DNA of 64,000 nt from an uncultured Pelagibacteraceae bacterium (GTDB lineage Bacteria; Pseudomonadota; Alphaproteobacteria; Pelagibacterales; Pelagibacteraceae), in the NCBI GenBank assembly GCA_902614975.1, contig CACMND010000001.1, forward strand, positions 62,001-126,000, read 5' to 3'. The position numbers and the translations under genes are program-made. Shown here one piece after another: positions 52,786 to 61,209 of the stretch; within the stretch, counting starts at the first letter, position 1, and every line of letters begins with the position of its first letter. The notes below the pieces were generated by a model. It was not told the DNA's origin, made no database searches, and saw nothing but the letters and a program-made list of their open reading frames with translations.

Positions 52786-53815
52786 AATCTCCAGTATAGC
52801 CACTTTTTTCCATTAGCCATTTCCAGGATGTTGTGTCAACTAGGGTTTCGGCCGTCAAAGCCCAACATTGGAGGTTAAATTGTTCTTTTTCGTTTCTAAA
52901 CGACTCAACACAAATAAATTTTTGCCTTCCAACTCTCTCAATTTCAGATAGAGATTTAAATATTTCAGGTATTTTGAAATTATGTAAAGTATTTATTGAT
53001 AATACTAAATCAAATGTTTTATCTTTAAATTTAAGATTTTTTCTAGCATCTTTTATAATTATTTTATTCTTGATTTCTTTTATTGCTTTTTTCTTCGCAT
53101 ATCTTGATAAATCGATCCCAACTACCTCTGATTTTGGAAGAATTTTTTTTATATCATAGAGCAGAAAACCTTTTCCACACCCTATATCTAAAATTTTTGA
53201 TTTATTTGAAAGTTTATATGTTTTGATTAATTTCTTTACCAAATTTGAATTATATCCATTTATATATTTAAAGCCTCCATAGCCAAATTTTCTATTACCA
53301 TCCCAATAATGATAATCATATTTCTTTGAAACTTTCATGCACTTCACTTTACTATTCATCATTCTTTCAAGATGATTTCTATTTGTTTTTTTGTGATTTT
53401 GAGAGATAAAATTTTGTTTTTTTAACTTTACTTGATTATTTTTTTCATATGCCGTCTTTATTAAAAAAAATTTTTCTAAATTATCAAAATCTTTTTTTTC
53501 CTTAGCTACTATGTTTTCCAATGCAAAATGCAATTGTTTCTTTTTCGCTATCGTTTTTTTAAAAAATATATGCCTAAGTTCTTTATTTATGGGAAGTTGC
53601 AACATACTATACATAATAATTCCATCATATCTATCAAAACTTTCATAAAGTTCAGTAAGAATTAAACTACTTTTCTTTTCAGCATATTCTGTTGCACTTA
53701 ACAAAAATTCTATATTTTTTTTTTTACAATAATCTCTTAAAACAATATTTTGAACATTTTGAGGTACTCTTTCTCCAAAAAAAGGTCTACTAAATATATA
53801 TCCTTTCAATATCAT
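52766..53815 (-). CDS. sporadic carbohydrate cluster domain fused to SAM methyltransferase
   Basis: The 349-residue protein has two parts. Residues 1 to about 125 (YIFSRPFFGERVPQNVQNIVLRDYC, LLSATEYAEKKSSLILTELYE, DGIIMYSMLQLPINKE, KKQLHFALENIV) match what I recall as the 'sporadic carbohydrate cluster' domain (TIGR04323), whose function is unknown. Residues about 170-349 are a class I methyltransferase with KILDIGCGKGFLLYDIKKILP, VVGIDLSRYAKKKA and FDLVLSINTLHNF. Fusion is not the usual arrangement for that domain as I know it. It overlaps the 2OG oxygenase gene by 4 bp and the next gene by 20 bp. Confidence 0.7.
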   Translation of the reverse strand: MILKGYIFSRPFFGERVPQNVQNIVLRDYCKKKNIEFLLSATEYAEKKSSLILTELYESFDRYDGIIMYSMLQLPINKELRHIFFKKTIAKKKQLHFALENIVAKEKKDFDNLEKFFLIKTAYEKNNQVKLKKQNFISQNHKKTNRNHLERMMNSKVKCMKVSKKYDYHYWDGNRKFGYGGFKYINGYNSNLVKKLIKTYKLSNKSKILDIGCGKGFLLYDIKKILPKSEVVGIDLSRYAKKKAIKEIKNKIIIKDARKNLKFKDKTFDLVLSINTLHNFKIPEIFKSLSEIERVGRQKFICVESFRNEKEQFNLQCWALTAETLVDTTSWKWLMEKSGYTGDYEFIFF

Positions 53816-54603
53816 TTGAGGTCTTTGAATGGAGATTTATAATTAATCCCAATTTCTGTAGCAGCTCTAGTTGTTATTGGTAAAAAAAATTCACCAATTT
53901 TTTTATCTAAATAAGGAGAAAATATTGATTTAAACCTGCAATTTAATGACCACCTTGTTTCTTTTTCCCTATTGACTACATTACCATGTGGAAGAGATTG
54001 ATTGAATATTAAAAAACTACCGTATTTAATATTCATCCATTTTACATCTTTTGATATTCTTTTATAAATCTGAGAACTACTTTTATTTTTTTCGTGATGA
54101 ATTCTTTTCTCAAATTTATTATACTTTTTTTGAGGTAATAAATACATTGATTTAGTTCTATAACAATCAACTAATGGCAACCATAAATTTATTTCATAAG
54201 GAGAATCTCCCGACCATACATCTGAATGTACAGGCAATAAAGAACCTTTATCATTAGGAAATTGTATGCTTAAATTAATATTTCTTTGCATCATTAATTC
54301 GTTTCCAGCAATTGCATATAAGTGTTTCCTGGCGATGTTAAAATAATTCAACCTTAAATTTTTATTATTACTTAAATCATTAATAATTTGTAATCTAAAA
54401 CTATTAAGTTCTTTAATTGATATAAATTTATGAATGTTATTCAAATTTATATTTTTTTTTGTATTTAAATACTTTTTTGTACTTTGCAGAATTATTTTTC
54501 TAATAAGTTTTATAGATTGTAAATTTTCAGACTTCCGTATCAAATATCCTGTATTTAAAAACTCTTGGGATAAGGATTTTTCATTTTTCTCTAAAAAATT
54601 CAT
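53812..54603 (-). CDS. sporadic carbohydrate cluster 2OG-Fe(II) oxygenase
   Basis: The 263-residue protein appears to be an Fe(II)/2-oxoglutarate dioxygenase of the carbohydrate-cluster type (TIGR04324-like). The putative iron ligands are His126 and Asp128 in LPVHSDVWSGDSP and His206 in NQSLPHGN; Arg217 in TRWSLNCRFKS could bind 2-oxoglutarate. WLPLVDCYRTKSMYLLP is the jelly-roll strand between them. PhyH-type enzymes of this sort hydroxylate or desaturate small molecules, here presumably a sugar. It lies between the sporadic-cluster methyltransferase and the split transketolase genes, with 4 bp overlap and 3 bp gap. Confidence 0.75.
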   Translation of the reverse strand: MNFLEKNEKSLSQEFLNTGYLIRKSENLQSIKLIRKIILQSTKKYLNTKKNINLNNIHKFISIKELNSFRLQIINDLSNNKNLRLNYFNIARKHLYAIAGNELMMQRNINLSIQFPNDKGSLLPVHSDVWSGDSPYEINLWLPLVDCYRTKSMYLLPQKKYNKFEKRIHHEKNKSSSQIYKRISKDVKWMNIKYGSFLIFNQSLPHGNVVNREKETRWSLNCRFKSIFSPYLDKKIGEFFLPITTRAATEIGINYKSPFKDLK

Positions 54604-54606
54604 ATT

Positions 54607-55098
54607 TTAAAATTTCTTAAACAATGTTTTATCAGTTTTTAAACTAATAAAATTTGGACCTTTGTTTTTATGACATTTTAAAACTATTTTTTCAGTTTCA
54701 ATACTATTTTTTGGAAAGTATGATTTTATATTTTTAAACAATTGAGATAGTTTTTTCCCATTAATTTCAGAGTGAGTAGGGCCTAAATGAGGATAATCTG
54801 CAAAACCTACGAGATTGACGTTAACATTTTGTTGATCTATATCGAGCTTTACCTGTTCAAAAGGCCTTTCAATTAAAAAAGGAGTGATGGTATAAACCCA
54901 TGGTTTTAGGCCTTGTATAGCCATACCAGAGGCCACTCCAATAAGACTTTGTTCACAAATTCCCAAATTAAAAAATCTTTCTTTATGATTTTTGCGATAA
55001 TCGTCAAAAATACCGTACCCAATATCGCCTACTAGAAGAACGATTTTTTTATCTTTTTTTGCCAATTTATCAATTATTTTTCCGAATTTTCTCCTCAT
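54607..55098 (-). CDS. transketolase-like C-terminal subunit (Pyr domain only)
   Basis: The 163-residue protein corresponds to the pyrimidine-binding domain of transketolase/E1-beta. Motifs are KIVLLVGDIGYGIFDDY, RFFNLGICEQSLIGVASGMAIQGLKPWVYTITPFLIERPFEQVKLDI (the Glu of ICEQ activates the TPP aminopyrimidine) and GFADYPHLGPTHSEI. It lacks the third (C-terminal) domain of transketolase, which would need about 130 more residues, and it ends at a clean stop. Its gene overlaps that of the N-terminal subunit by 4 bp. The two probably form an alpha2beta2 enzyme. Confidence 0.85.
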   Translation of the reverse strand: MRRKFGKIIDKLAKKDKKIVLLVGDIGYGIFDDYRKNHKERFFNLGICEQSLIGVASGMAIQGLKPWVYTITPFLIERPFEQVKLDIDQQNVNVNLVGFADYPHLGPTHSEINGKKLSQLFKNIKSYFPKNSIETEKIVLKCHKNKGPNFISLKTDKTLFKKF

Positions 55099-55856
55099 TT
55101 TATACCTAAAGCCTTTTTTCCAATCTGTATTTCTAAACCTTGAAGTTTTCTAGCATGCCACACAGGGTCATTCTCAAAACTTTTTATACCTTTTCCTTTG
55201 ATTGTATGAATAATAAATATAGTTGGAAGACTATTATTTATTTTTTTATTAAATGCCATAACAAGACTCTTGAAAGAATGTCCATTCTTAACTTCAACAG
55301 TATTACAATTAAAAGCTTGAAATTTTTTTTTTAAATTCTCTAGTGGTAAAGCATCATCTAATTTAGATAGTGCCTGAATTTTATTATAGTCAACTATGAC
55401 TTTAAGATTTTTTAATTTATGTTTTGTCGCAATAAGTAAGGACTCCCAAGTTGTTCCTTCTTGGCATTCCCCATCGCTTATCATCACATATATATTGCCC
55501 CCTTTTTTTTGTATTTTTCTTGAAAAAGCCATTCCTGTTGATATTGGTAATCCATGTCCAAGACTGCCAGTTGTACAATTAATTCCATTTTTTTCATCTA
55601 TTTCTAAATGTGTGGTTATTTCATTTTTGAAACCTTTTTCATTTAAAAGTATGCATAAAGGAAAAGAAGAGTGAGACTTGCTAAGAACAAATTTATCATT
55701 TTTTTTTAATATTTTTTCATAAAGTGTAAGAAGAATTTCTATCATTGAAAAACTCCCTCCTAGATGGGCTTCTCCTTTCTTTATAAACTCTAGAAAAGTT
55801 TTTATTCTTAAATTTTTAGCTTTTTTCTTTAGTGAATTTATTTCTGATAATTTCAT
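55095..55856 (-). CDS. transketolase-like N-terminal subunit (PP domain)
   Basis: The 253-residue protein holds the TPP pyrophosphate domain. It shows GEAHLGGSFSMIEIL, FVLSKSHSSFPLCILLNEKGF, TTGSLGHGLPISTGMAFS, and the TPP motif MISDGECQEGTTWESLLIATKHKLKNLKVIVDYN (GDG as SDG with Asn at the end of the motif). The C-terminus ends in IHTIKGKGIKSFENDPVWHARKL, with the His of transketolase-type subunits. Such split enzymes in polysaccharide clusters have unknown donors; a two-carbon or acyl transfer to a keto-sugar is plausible. It overlaps the NAD-epimerase gene upstream by 4 bp. Confidence 0.87.
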   Translation of the reverse strand: MKLSEINSLKKKAKNLRIKTFLEFIKKGEAHLGGSFSMIEILLTLYEKILKKNDKFVLSKSHSSFPLCILLNEKGFKNEITTHLEIDEKNGINCTTGSLGHGLPISTGMAFSRKIQKKGGNIYVMISDGECQEGTTWESLLIATKHKLKNLKVIVDYNKIQALSKLDDALPLENLKKKFQAFNCNTVEVKNGHSFKSLVMAFNKKINNSLPTIFIIHTIKGKGIKSFENDPVWHARKLQGLEIQIGKKALGIK

Positions 55857-56836
55857 TTTAAGTTAATTTGCTGCATTTTTTTTATATTAAAGTAATTAGG
55901 ATTATTTATTGGATCGGCTAATAAGTTTTTATCAAAGGCATTTTTTAAATCTTTAACGGCATCGTTGATAGTAAATTGAGTTTGAAAATTCAATTTTTTT
56001 TTAATTTTTTCTGATGAAATATGATATGATCTATTATCATTTGTGGCTGTGATTTTTAATTTTATATCTCCACCTAATTCGTTCTTTACTATATGTGCAA
56101 TTTCATTGACAGATTTATTTTCCCACCCTGCATTAAAAATTTCACCATTGACTAAATCAATATTTGATTCAATAAGACATTTATAAGCTCTAACCATGTC
56201 TTTGATGTGAATATTGGGTCTTAATTGTTCTCCACCGAAAACTGAAATTTCTTTATTGTGATATCCAATATTTGAAAGAATATTTACTATCACATCTAAT
56301 CTTTGTCTTTTTGAATATCCACATACAGTTGCTGGACGTATTACTGTGCAAATGAAATTTTCATTTTTAAAATCCATTAATATTTTTTCGCATTGTGCTT
56401 TGAACTTTGAATAATCTGTTATAGGTTCTAGATCAATATTTTCATGTACATTTTTTATTTCTTTTATCCCATAAACACTTGAAGATGATGCATAAACAAA
56501 TCTTTTTATTCCAGCATTTTTTGATATCCTAACTAATGGTTCAAAAGCATCTAAATTAATTGATTTTCCAAGTGTCGGATTTAATTCAAAACTAGGATCA
56601 TTAGATATACAAGCCAAATGTATTACTATGTCATGTCCAGCTATAGATTGAGTTAAAAGTTCTTGATCTCTTATATCGCCCTTTACACAATTTAATCTAT
56701 CCTTACTCTTAAAAACATTTTCTCCGTAAATAAATAAATCATATACAGTTACAGAATATCCAAAACTTATTAAATAGTCTGTTAAATAACATCCAACATA
56801 TCCGCCGCCGCCAGTTATAAAAACTTTTTTTGACAT
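55853..56836 (-). CDS. NAD-dependent epimerase/dehydratase
   Basis: The 327-residue extended SDR begins KVFITGGGGYVGCYLTDYL, with CVKGDIRDQELL, VIHLACISNDPSFELNPTLGKSINLDAFEPLV, YASSSSVYGIK, ITDYSKFKAQCEKIL (Tyr/Lys pair in YSKFK) and VIRPATVCGYSKRQRLDVIVNIL. It resembles the GDP/NDP-sugar epimerases that sit near C-methyl or transketolase genes in O-antigen clusters. Its last residues read NIKKMQQINLK. Substrate unknown; it probably works on the same sugar as the split transketolase, whose gene overlaps by 4 bp. Confidence 0.82.
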   Translation of the reverse strand: MSKKVFITGGGGYVGCYLTDYLISFGYSVTVYDLFIYGENVFKSKDRLNCVKGDIRDQELLTQSIAGHDIVIHLACISNDPSFELNPTLGKSINLDAFEPLVRISKNAGIKRFVYASSSSVYGIKEIKNVHENIDLEPITDYSKFKAQCEKILMDFKNENFICTVIRPATVCGYSKRQRLDVIVNILSNIGYHNKEISVFGGEQLRPNIHIKDMVRAYKCLIESNIDLVNGEIFNAGWENKSVNEIAHIVKNELGGDIKLKITATNDNRSYHISSEKIKKKLNFQTQFTINDAVKDLKNAFDKNLLADPINNPNYFNIKKMQQINLK

Positions 56837-57547
56837 TTATTTTTTATTCATAATTATTCTGTATATGCTCTCTTGACTGAGCAACCTTAAACCACCGTCT
56901 ACTGGTATAATTGTACCTGTTATAAAACTTGAGGCATCTGAAGTCAAAAATAAAGTTAAGTTTGCTATATCCTCTGATTTACCCATTCTTTTTAACGGAG
57001 TAATTTTTTCTAAAATTTTTCTATCTGTATTTTTTTTTTTAAGAAAATATTTTTTATTTTCTGGCTTAATTAATTTTGATGGCTGTATACAATTTACTCT
57101 CACTCCCATTTTTCCTAGTGTACATGCATAATATTTTACTAAGCCTTCTAGAGCTGACCTAGTATAATGATAGATTTCATTTTGATCATGTAAAATTGTT
57201 GTGGTTGCAATAGAACTCAATATTACAATTGAGGAGTTTTTACTTAGATTTTTTTTTAAAATTTTGATAAAATTATTTGTTGCATTTAATTGTAATTCAA
57301 AATCTTTTTCGGGATGTGCCCCTCTATACCTTTGGCTGAAAATTAAATTATCAATTTTTTTATTTCCTATTTTTTTTTTAAGAATATTAAGCTCCAATTT
57401 AGAATTTATATCACATTTAAAAAAATTTTTATTATCTAATTTATTTCTCGATATAATGAAAGTTAAGTCTCCTCTTTTCTTTAAAGATTTAGAAATTACA
57501 CTTCCAATTCCTTTTGTTCCACCTATTATAATACTTGTTTTTTTCAT
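56837..57547 (-). CDS. classical short-chain dehydrogenase with altered active site
   Basis: The 236-residue SDR has the nucleotide motif IIGGTKGIGSVI (residues 7-18), CDINSKLEL, the Ser strand SIVILSSIATT (Ser111/112), and a C-terminal FITGTIIPVDGGL. In the active-site stretch EIYHYTRSALEGLVKYYA, aligned to the usual YxASKAALEGL, the catalytic Lys is replaced by Arg130; Tyr126 is kept. NVSGxxG-like LIFSQRYRGAHP takes the place of NAG. It could still act, or have a noncatalytic role. The gene touches both neighbours without a gap. Confidence 0.78.
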   Translation of the reverse strand: MKKTSIIIGGTKGIGSVISKSLKKRGDLTFIISRNKLDNKNFFKCDINSKLELNILKKKIGNKKIDNLIFSQRYRGAHPEKDFELQLNATNNFIKILKKNLSKNSSIVILSSIATTTILHDQNEIYHYTRSALEGLVKYYACTLGKMGVRVNCIQPSKLIKPENKKYFLKKKNTDRKILEKITPLKRMGKSEDIANLTLFLTSDASSFITGTIIPVDGGLRLLSQESIYRIIMNKK

Positions 57548-58504
57548 TTACTGATTCTCTTTAAACATTTTATCTAACTTTTTAAAGAAACTTTTTGATT
57601 TTAATGAATAATAATTTGGATCATAAATATATTTTCCTATTTTTAAATTGTTTTTTTTTGATTTCTTTAAGTGGATTCTTATCAAACTATCAGAACATCT
57701 TGTAACAATTGAAGATTTATTAATTTTTAATATTTTACCAATCTCATTATAAGATAGATTTCCGTAGATTTTTTCTATTTTTAAAATTCTAAAAATTTCA
57801 AAGTTTGAAATCAATATTGCACCTTGATATGGTGACGAATATGAATTTACTAATTTCTTAATTGATTGATAATTCATTTTTAAGTTTACAATTAAATCTG
57901 TTATATTTCTTTTTCTTAAATAATTTGAAGCTTTTTCATTCTGAAAACTTCCCAAAAAATTTTTTTTGATAACTTTTTTGTAAACATCCTGACAAGCCTT
58001 GAAAGCAAGTTTTTGAATTTTTTTTTCTAAGGAATTAATATTTTCACTACTTTTTATAGAATATTTATATCTCGATATTAATCTGCCACCATCAATACTT
58101 TTATCCATAAAAAAGAAAGATAAATGTGAAGTTTTGCACCCCATATTAATTAACCAATGCAAAGGGTGTCTACCTCTATTTTTTGGCAATGAGGTTGGGT
58201 GAGAACCTATTGTTCCAATTCTGGGTATATCTATAATTTTATTACTAATAATTTTTGGCCATGAAGAAATAATTAAATCTAAGTTGGATGATTTTAAAAA
58301 ATCATATGTTGATTTTGAGTTAATATTTTCTGTTTGAAAAAAAGTTATTTTATTTTTTTTTGCAAAATTTTTCATATTTATGGAGTTTTTTGGTTCATAT
58401 TTTTTTTTTAGTGAAATTAGAATCAGTTTATTATTTACAACTTTTCTCAAACCTTTAATGAATGATACAGTAAATCTGGAATTTCCTAATACAGCAATTT
58501 TCAT
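57548..58504 (-). CDS. formyltransferase-like protein with changed catalytic triad
   Basis: The 318-residue protein has the fold of methionyl-tRNA/sugar N-formyltransferases: KIAVLGNSRFTVSFIKGL, DLIISSWPKIISNKII, then GTIGSHPTSLPKNRGRHPLHWLINMG and SFFFMDKSIDGGRLIS. The family's catalytic Asn-x-His...Asp triad reads Gly100-Ser-His102...Asp138 here, so the Asn is missing. It is followed by about 100 residues of a possible OB-fold C-terminal part (FEILKIEKIYGNLSYNEIGKILK). Formylating an amino sugar made by the adjacent DegT aminotransferase is the natural guess, tempered by the missing Asn. Confidence 0.78.
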   Translation of the reverse strand: MKIAVLGNSRFTVSFIKGLRKVVNNKLILISLKKKYEPKNSINMKNFAKKNKITFFQTENINSKSTYDFLKSSNLDLIISSWPKIISNKIIDIPRIGTIGSHPTSLPKNRGRHPLHWLINMGCKTSHLSFFFMDKSIDGGRLISRYKYSIKSSENINSLEKKIQKLAFKACQDVYKKVIKKNFLGSFQNEKASNYLRKRNITDLIVNLKMNYQSIKKLVNSYSSPYQGAILISNFEIFRILKIEKIYGNLSYNEIGKILKINKSSIVTRCSDSLIRIHLKKSKKNNLKIGKYIYDPNYYSLKSKSFFKKLDKMFKENQ

Positions 58505-59583
58505 TAATGAAATGAATTTATAGCTTTAATGACTTCAAGTATATCTTTTTTTTTTTGATCTGGTCCTGATGGCAAATATAATCCTTGCTTCGCAAATCTA
58601 TAGGAATTTTCAAGAGGTTTGATTTTTGATTTAAACATTTTGCTTTCTGACATACTTGGGTAAAAAATTCGTACATCAATTTTTTTTTTTATCAAATATT
58701 TAAAAAGCTTTTGTCTTTTCTTAGTTAAGATTTCTATATATTGAGGAATTTCACCTTTACTAATATTAACTTTAATTAATTGAACCTGACTATGATTTTT
58801 TAAGTTGTCATTATAAAATTTGTATAAATTAATTAATTTTTTTTTATAATAACTAAATTTATTAAGTTCCGATAAGGCAATAGTAGAAAGAATATCGTTG
58901 AATTTGAAATTTAATCCAATATTTCCCCATTCAAAAATATTTTTTATATCAATTAAACCATTATTTTTTAATTTAATTAATTTTTTGTATAGATTTTTAT
59001 TATTTGTAACAACAAAACCTCCTTGCCCACTTGATATTGTTTTAGCAATTGATAAAGAAAAACATCCTATATGAGATTGTGTACCTAAATATTTCCCATT
59101 AAACATTGAGCCGAATGCCTGTGCCGCATCTTCTATAATATAGATTTTTTTATTTTTGATAACTTTTTTTATTTTAGAGATATCACACCCTCTTCCACCC
59201 ATATGTACTGGGATTATTGCTCTGGTTTTTTTAGTAATTTTTTTTCTAATTTCATTAATATTAATGACAGGTTTGTGGTTTTCAACGTCAACGAAAACTG
59301 GTTTAAGTTCTAGAATTTTTATAGCATTTAGTACAGAAATCCATGCTCGATCAGAAATAATTACTTCATCATTTTTTTTTAAATTTAGCGATAGCAAAGC
59401 TAATAATATACCAGTCGTTCCGCTGGGAACAGTAACAACATAATTTACATTCAAAAATTTAGATACTTTACTTTCAAATTTACTTGTAACTTTTCCTTGG
59501 CTGATATTTTTTTGTAATAAATTTTTTTTTAAATTCTTTAAAATAAGTTTATCATCAAATTTTTTATTCCACTGAGGGATCAT
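58504..59583 (-). CDS. DegT/DnrJ/EryC1/StrS-family sugar aminotransferase
   Basis: The 359-residue PLP enzyme transaminates a keto-sugar nucleotide. It shows VVTVPSGTTGILLALLSL, EVIISDRAWISVLNAI, IIPVHMGGRGCDI, IIEDAAQAFGSMF (cofactor Asp and Gln), SHIGCFSLSIAKTISSGQGGFVVTNN with Lys181 as the Schiff-base residue, and NIGLNFKFNDILSTIALSEL. The acceptor sugar may be 3- or 4-keto; the sequence does not tell. It shares its last base region with the formyltransferase-like gene (1 bp overlap), hinting at an N-formyl or N-acyl amino sugar. Confidence 0.9.
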   Translation of the reverse strand: MIPQWNKKFDDKLILKNLKKNLLQKNISQGKVTSKFESKVSKFLNVNYVVTVPSGTTGILLALLSLNLKKNDEVIISDRAWISVLNAIKILELKPVFVDVENHKPVININEIRKKITKKTRAIIPVHMGGRGCDISKIKKVIKNKKIYIIEDAAQAFGSMFNGKYLGTQSHIGCFSLSIAKTISSGQGGFVVTNNKNLYKKLIKLKNNGLIDIKNIFEWGNIGLNFKFNDILSTIALSELNKFSYYKKKLINLYKFYNDNLKNHSQVQLIKVNISKGEIPQYIEILTKKRQKLFKYLIKKKIDVRIFYPSMSESKMFKSKIKPLENSYRFAKQGLYLPSGPDQKKKDILEVIKAINSFH

Positions 59584-59586
59584 AAT

Positions 59587-60816
59587 TTACATTTTTAAAA
59601 TTCTAAATTGAGGGTGAGGTACCACAAACTTAGTTTTTTTATTAAATAATTTTTTATTTCTCTCTAAAATTACTTTTGTGTATCTCCATGCAAATATTAC
59701 CATATAATCAATGTTGTATTTCTTGATTTTTTTTGGGTTAATCACCTTTATCTTTGTCCCCGGACAAAATAAATTAAATCTTCTTTTTTCATTATCAAAC
59801 AAATATTTAATTTTATTTGTAACAGCAAAATCATAAATTAGCGTTGTCGTTCCTACAGATGCACCAAATCCAGCAATGATTTTCTTATCTTTGATTTTTT
59901 TATCTAAAAACTTATTGAATTTAGTTGAGTTAATTTGATTTAATCTTTGAAGTTCTTTGAATTTTTTAATAGTCGATCCAGTAATTCTTTTTTCCTTAAT
60001 TATAGAATTTTTAATTATTTTTTTTGTTTTCAAAGTTTTATTTTGAAATATAAATCTATACGAGCCACCTTTTACAGACAAAAATTTAACTTCTTTAAGA
60101 TAAAAACCGTATTTTTCAGAGAATTTTTTTAAACTTTTAATTGTGAAATATGATAGATGCTCATGGTAAATATTATCTATAAGATTATTCTTTAAAACTC
60201 CATACAGTGAGAATGTCTCAATTATTAAGTGACCGTTTTTTGAAATAATATTTTTTATACCTTTGAAAATATCATCTAAATTATCTATATTAGCGAGTAC
60301 GTTGTTTGCTATTATAGTTTCAAATTTTCCGTATTTATCTAATATTTCTTTTGAGAGTTTATGAGAAAAATGGTCTGCAATATTTTTAACTTTTTTATCA
60401 ACAAATAAATGTGCCGCTGGATCAACTGCAATTGACAAGTTACTTATACTTTTAAAAAATTTAAGTAATGTTCCGTCATTACTACCAATTTCAAGTATTT
60501 TACTTTTATGCTTGATTATTCCTGAATTGATTAAGTAATTTGCTAAATTTTTAAAATGAGTTGACAAACCATGAGAAGTTTGTGTTACATAAATATAATT
60601 TCCGTAAACAACATCTGGATCTATGACATTAGAAAGTTGTACAAAATGACATTTTTTGCAGAATTGTAACTTTAAGTCAAATTTGGGAGTTTTTTTAATT
60701 TTTTTTTGATAATCATCGCCTATTGGTGATTTTTTAAATTTATAAACTATTTTCAAATCTTTTGATTTACATAATCGACAAGAAGTTTTTTTAATTTCAA
60801 AGTTCTTCGTATTCAT
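59587..60816 (-). CDS. second NDP-hexose C-methyltransferase
   Basis: The 409-residue protein shares architecture with the gene at 46.6 kb: zinc ligands C13, C16, C53, C56; KILEIGSNDGTLLKF (residues 106-120); IIANNVLANIDNL; the DNIYHEHLSYFT active-site block with Tyr217, His218 and His220; and a C-terminal region with KIIAGFGASVGTTTLIYDFA and FLFDNEKRRFNLFCPGTK-like sequence. The two are clearly related but differ throughout, so they are paralogues or separate acquisitions with probably different substrates. It follows the VOC gene by 1 bp and precedes the aminotransferase gene by 3 bp. Confidence 0.87.
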   Translation of the reverse strand: MNTKNFEIKKTSCRLCKSKDLKIVYKFKKSPIGDDYQKKIKKTPKFDLKLQFCKKCHFVQLSNVIDPDVVYGNYIYVTQTSHGLSTHFKNLANYLINSGIIKHKSKILEIGSNDGTLLKFFKSISNLSIAVDPAAHLFVDKKVKNIADHFSHKLSKEILDKYGKFETIIANNVLANIDNLDDIFKGIKNIISKNGHLIIETFSLYGVLKNNLIDNIYHEHLSYFTIKSLKKFSEKYGFYLKEVKFLSVKGGSYRFIFQNKTLKTKKIIKNSIIKEKRITGSTIKKFKELQRLNQINSTKFNKFLDKKIKDKKIIAGFGASVGTTTLIYDFAVTNKIKYLFDNEKRRFNLFCPGTKIKVINPKKIKKYNIDYMVIFAWRYTKVILERNKKLFNKKTKFVVPHPQFRILKM

Positions 60817-60817
60817 A

Positions 60818-61207
60818 TTAAAATTTTGATTTTTTATCTCTTTGGTGAAACTCTACTATATTTCCTTCAAGATCTTTTACAAAAAATTGCAAAATTTTGT
60901 CAGTTTTGCCTCTGGTGACTTTTATTTTATCATATTTAAATTTTTTTGCAAAGCTGTATATATTTTTAACTTCAAAACAAATATGTCTAAAATGAATTTT
61001 ACTTCTATTACTGTAAATTTTTTTTTTTGAATTGAAGAATTCTAAGTATGTATTTTTATTGGAAGATATAAAGTATCCATAAACCTCTCCATTTTTTTTA
61101 TTAATAAATTTATGTACTATTTTTAAACCTAGTTTTTCTATATAAAATTTATATACTTTTTCTAAAGAGTTGGTTCCTAAAGATATGTGGGATAAATTTC
61201 TTATCAT
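60818..61207 (-). CDS. VOC (glyoxalase/dioxygenase) family protein
   Basis: The 129-residue single-module VOC protein has two beta-alpha-beta-beta-beta repeats. Metal ligands fit the pattern: His in NLSHISLGTNS (first strand), Glu in TYLEFFNS, His in KIHFRHICFEV and Glu in NIVEFHQRD. The EKVYKFYIEKLGLKIVHKF helix-strand is the VOC signature. These proteins catalyse epimerisation, isomerisation or metal-dependent ring chemistry, and in sugar clusters they are rarely assigned. It sits between the HldE-type gene and the second C-methyltransferase with 2 and 1 bp gaps. Confidence 0.83.
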   Translation of the reverse strand: MIRNLSHISLGTNSLEKVYKFYIEKLGLKIVHKFINKKNGEVYGYFISSNKNTYLEFFNSKKKIYSNRSKIHFRHICFEVKNIYSFAKKFKYDKIKVTRGKTDKILQFFVKDLEGNIVEFHQRDKKSKF

Positions 61208-61209
61208 TT

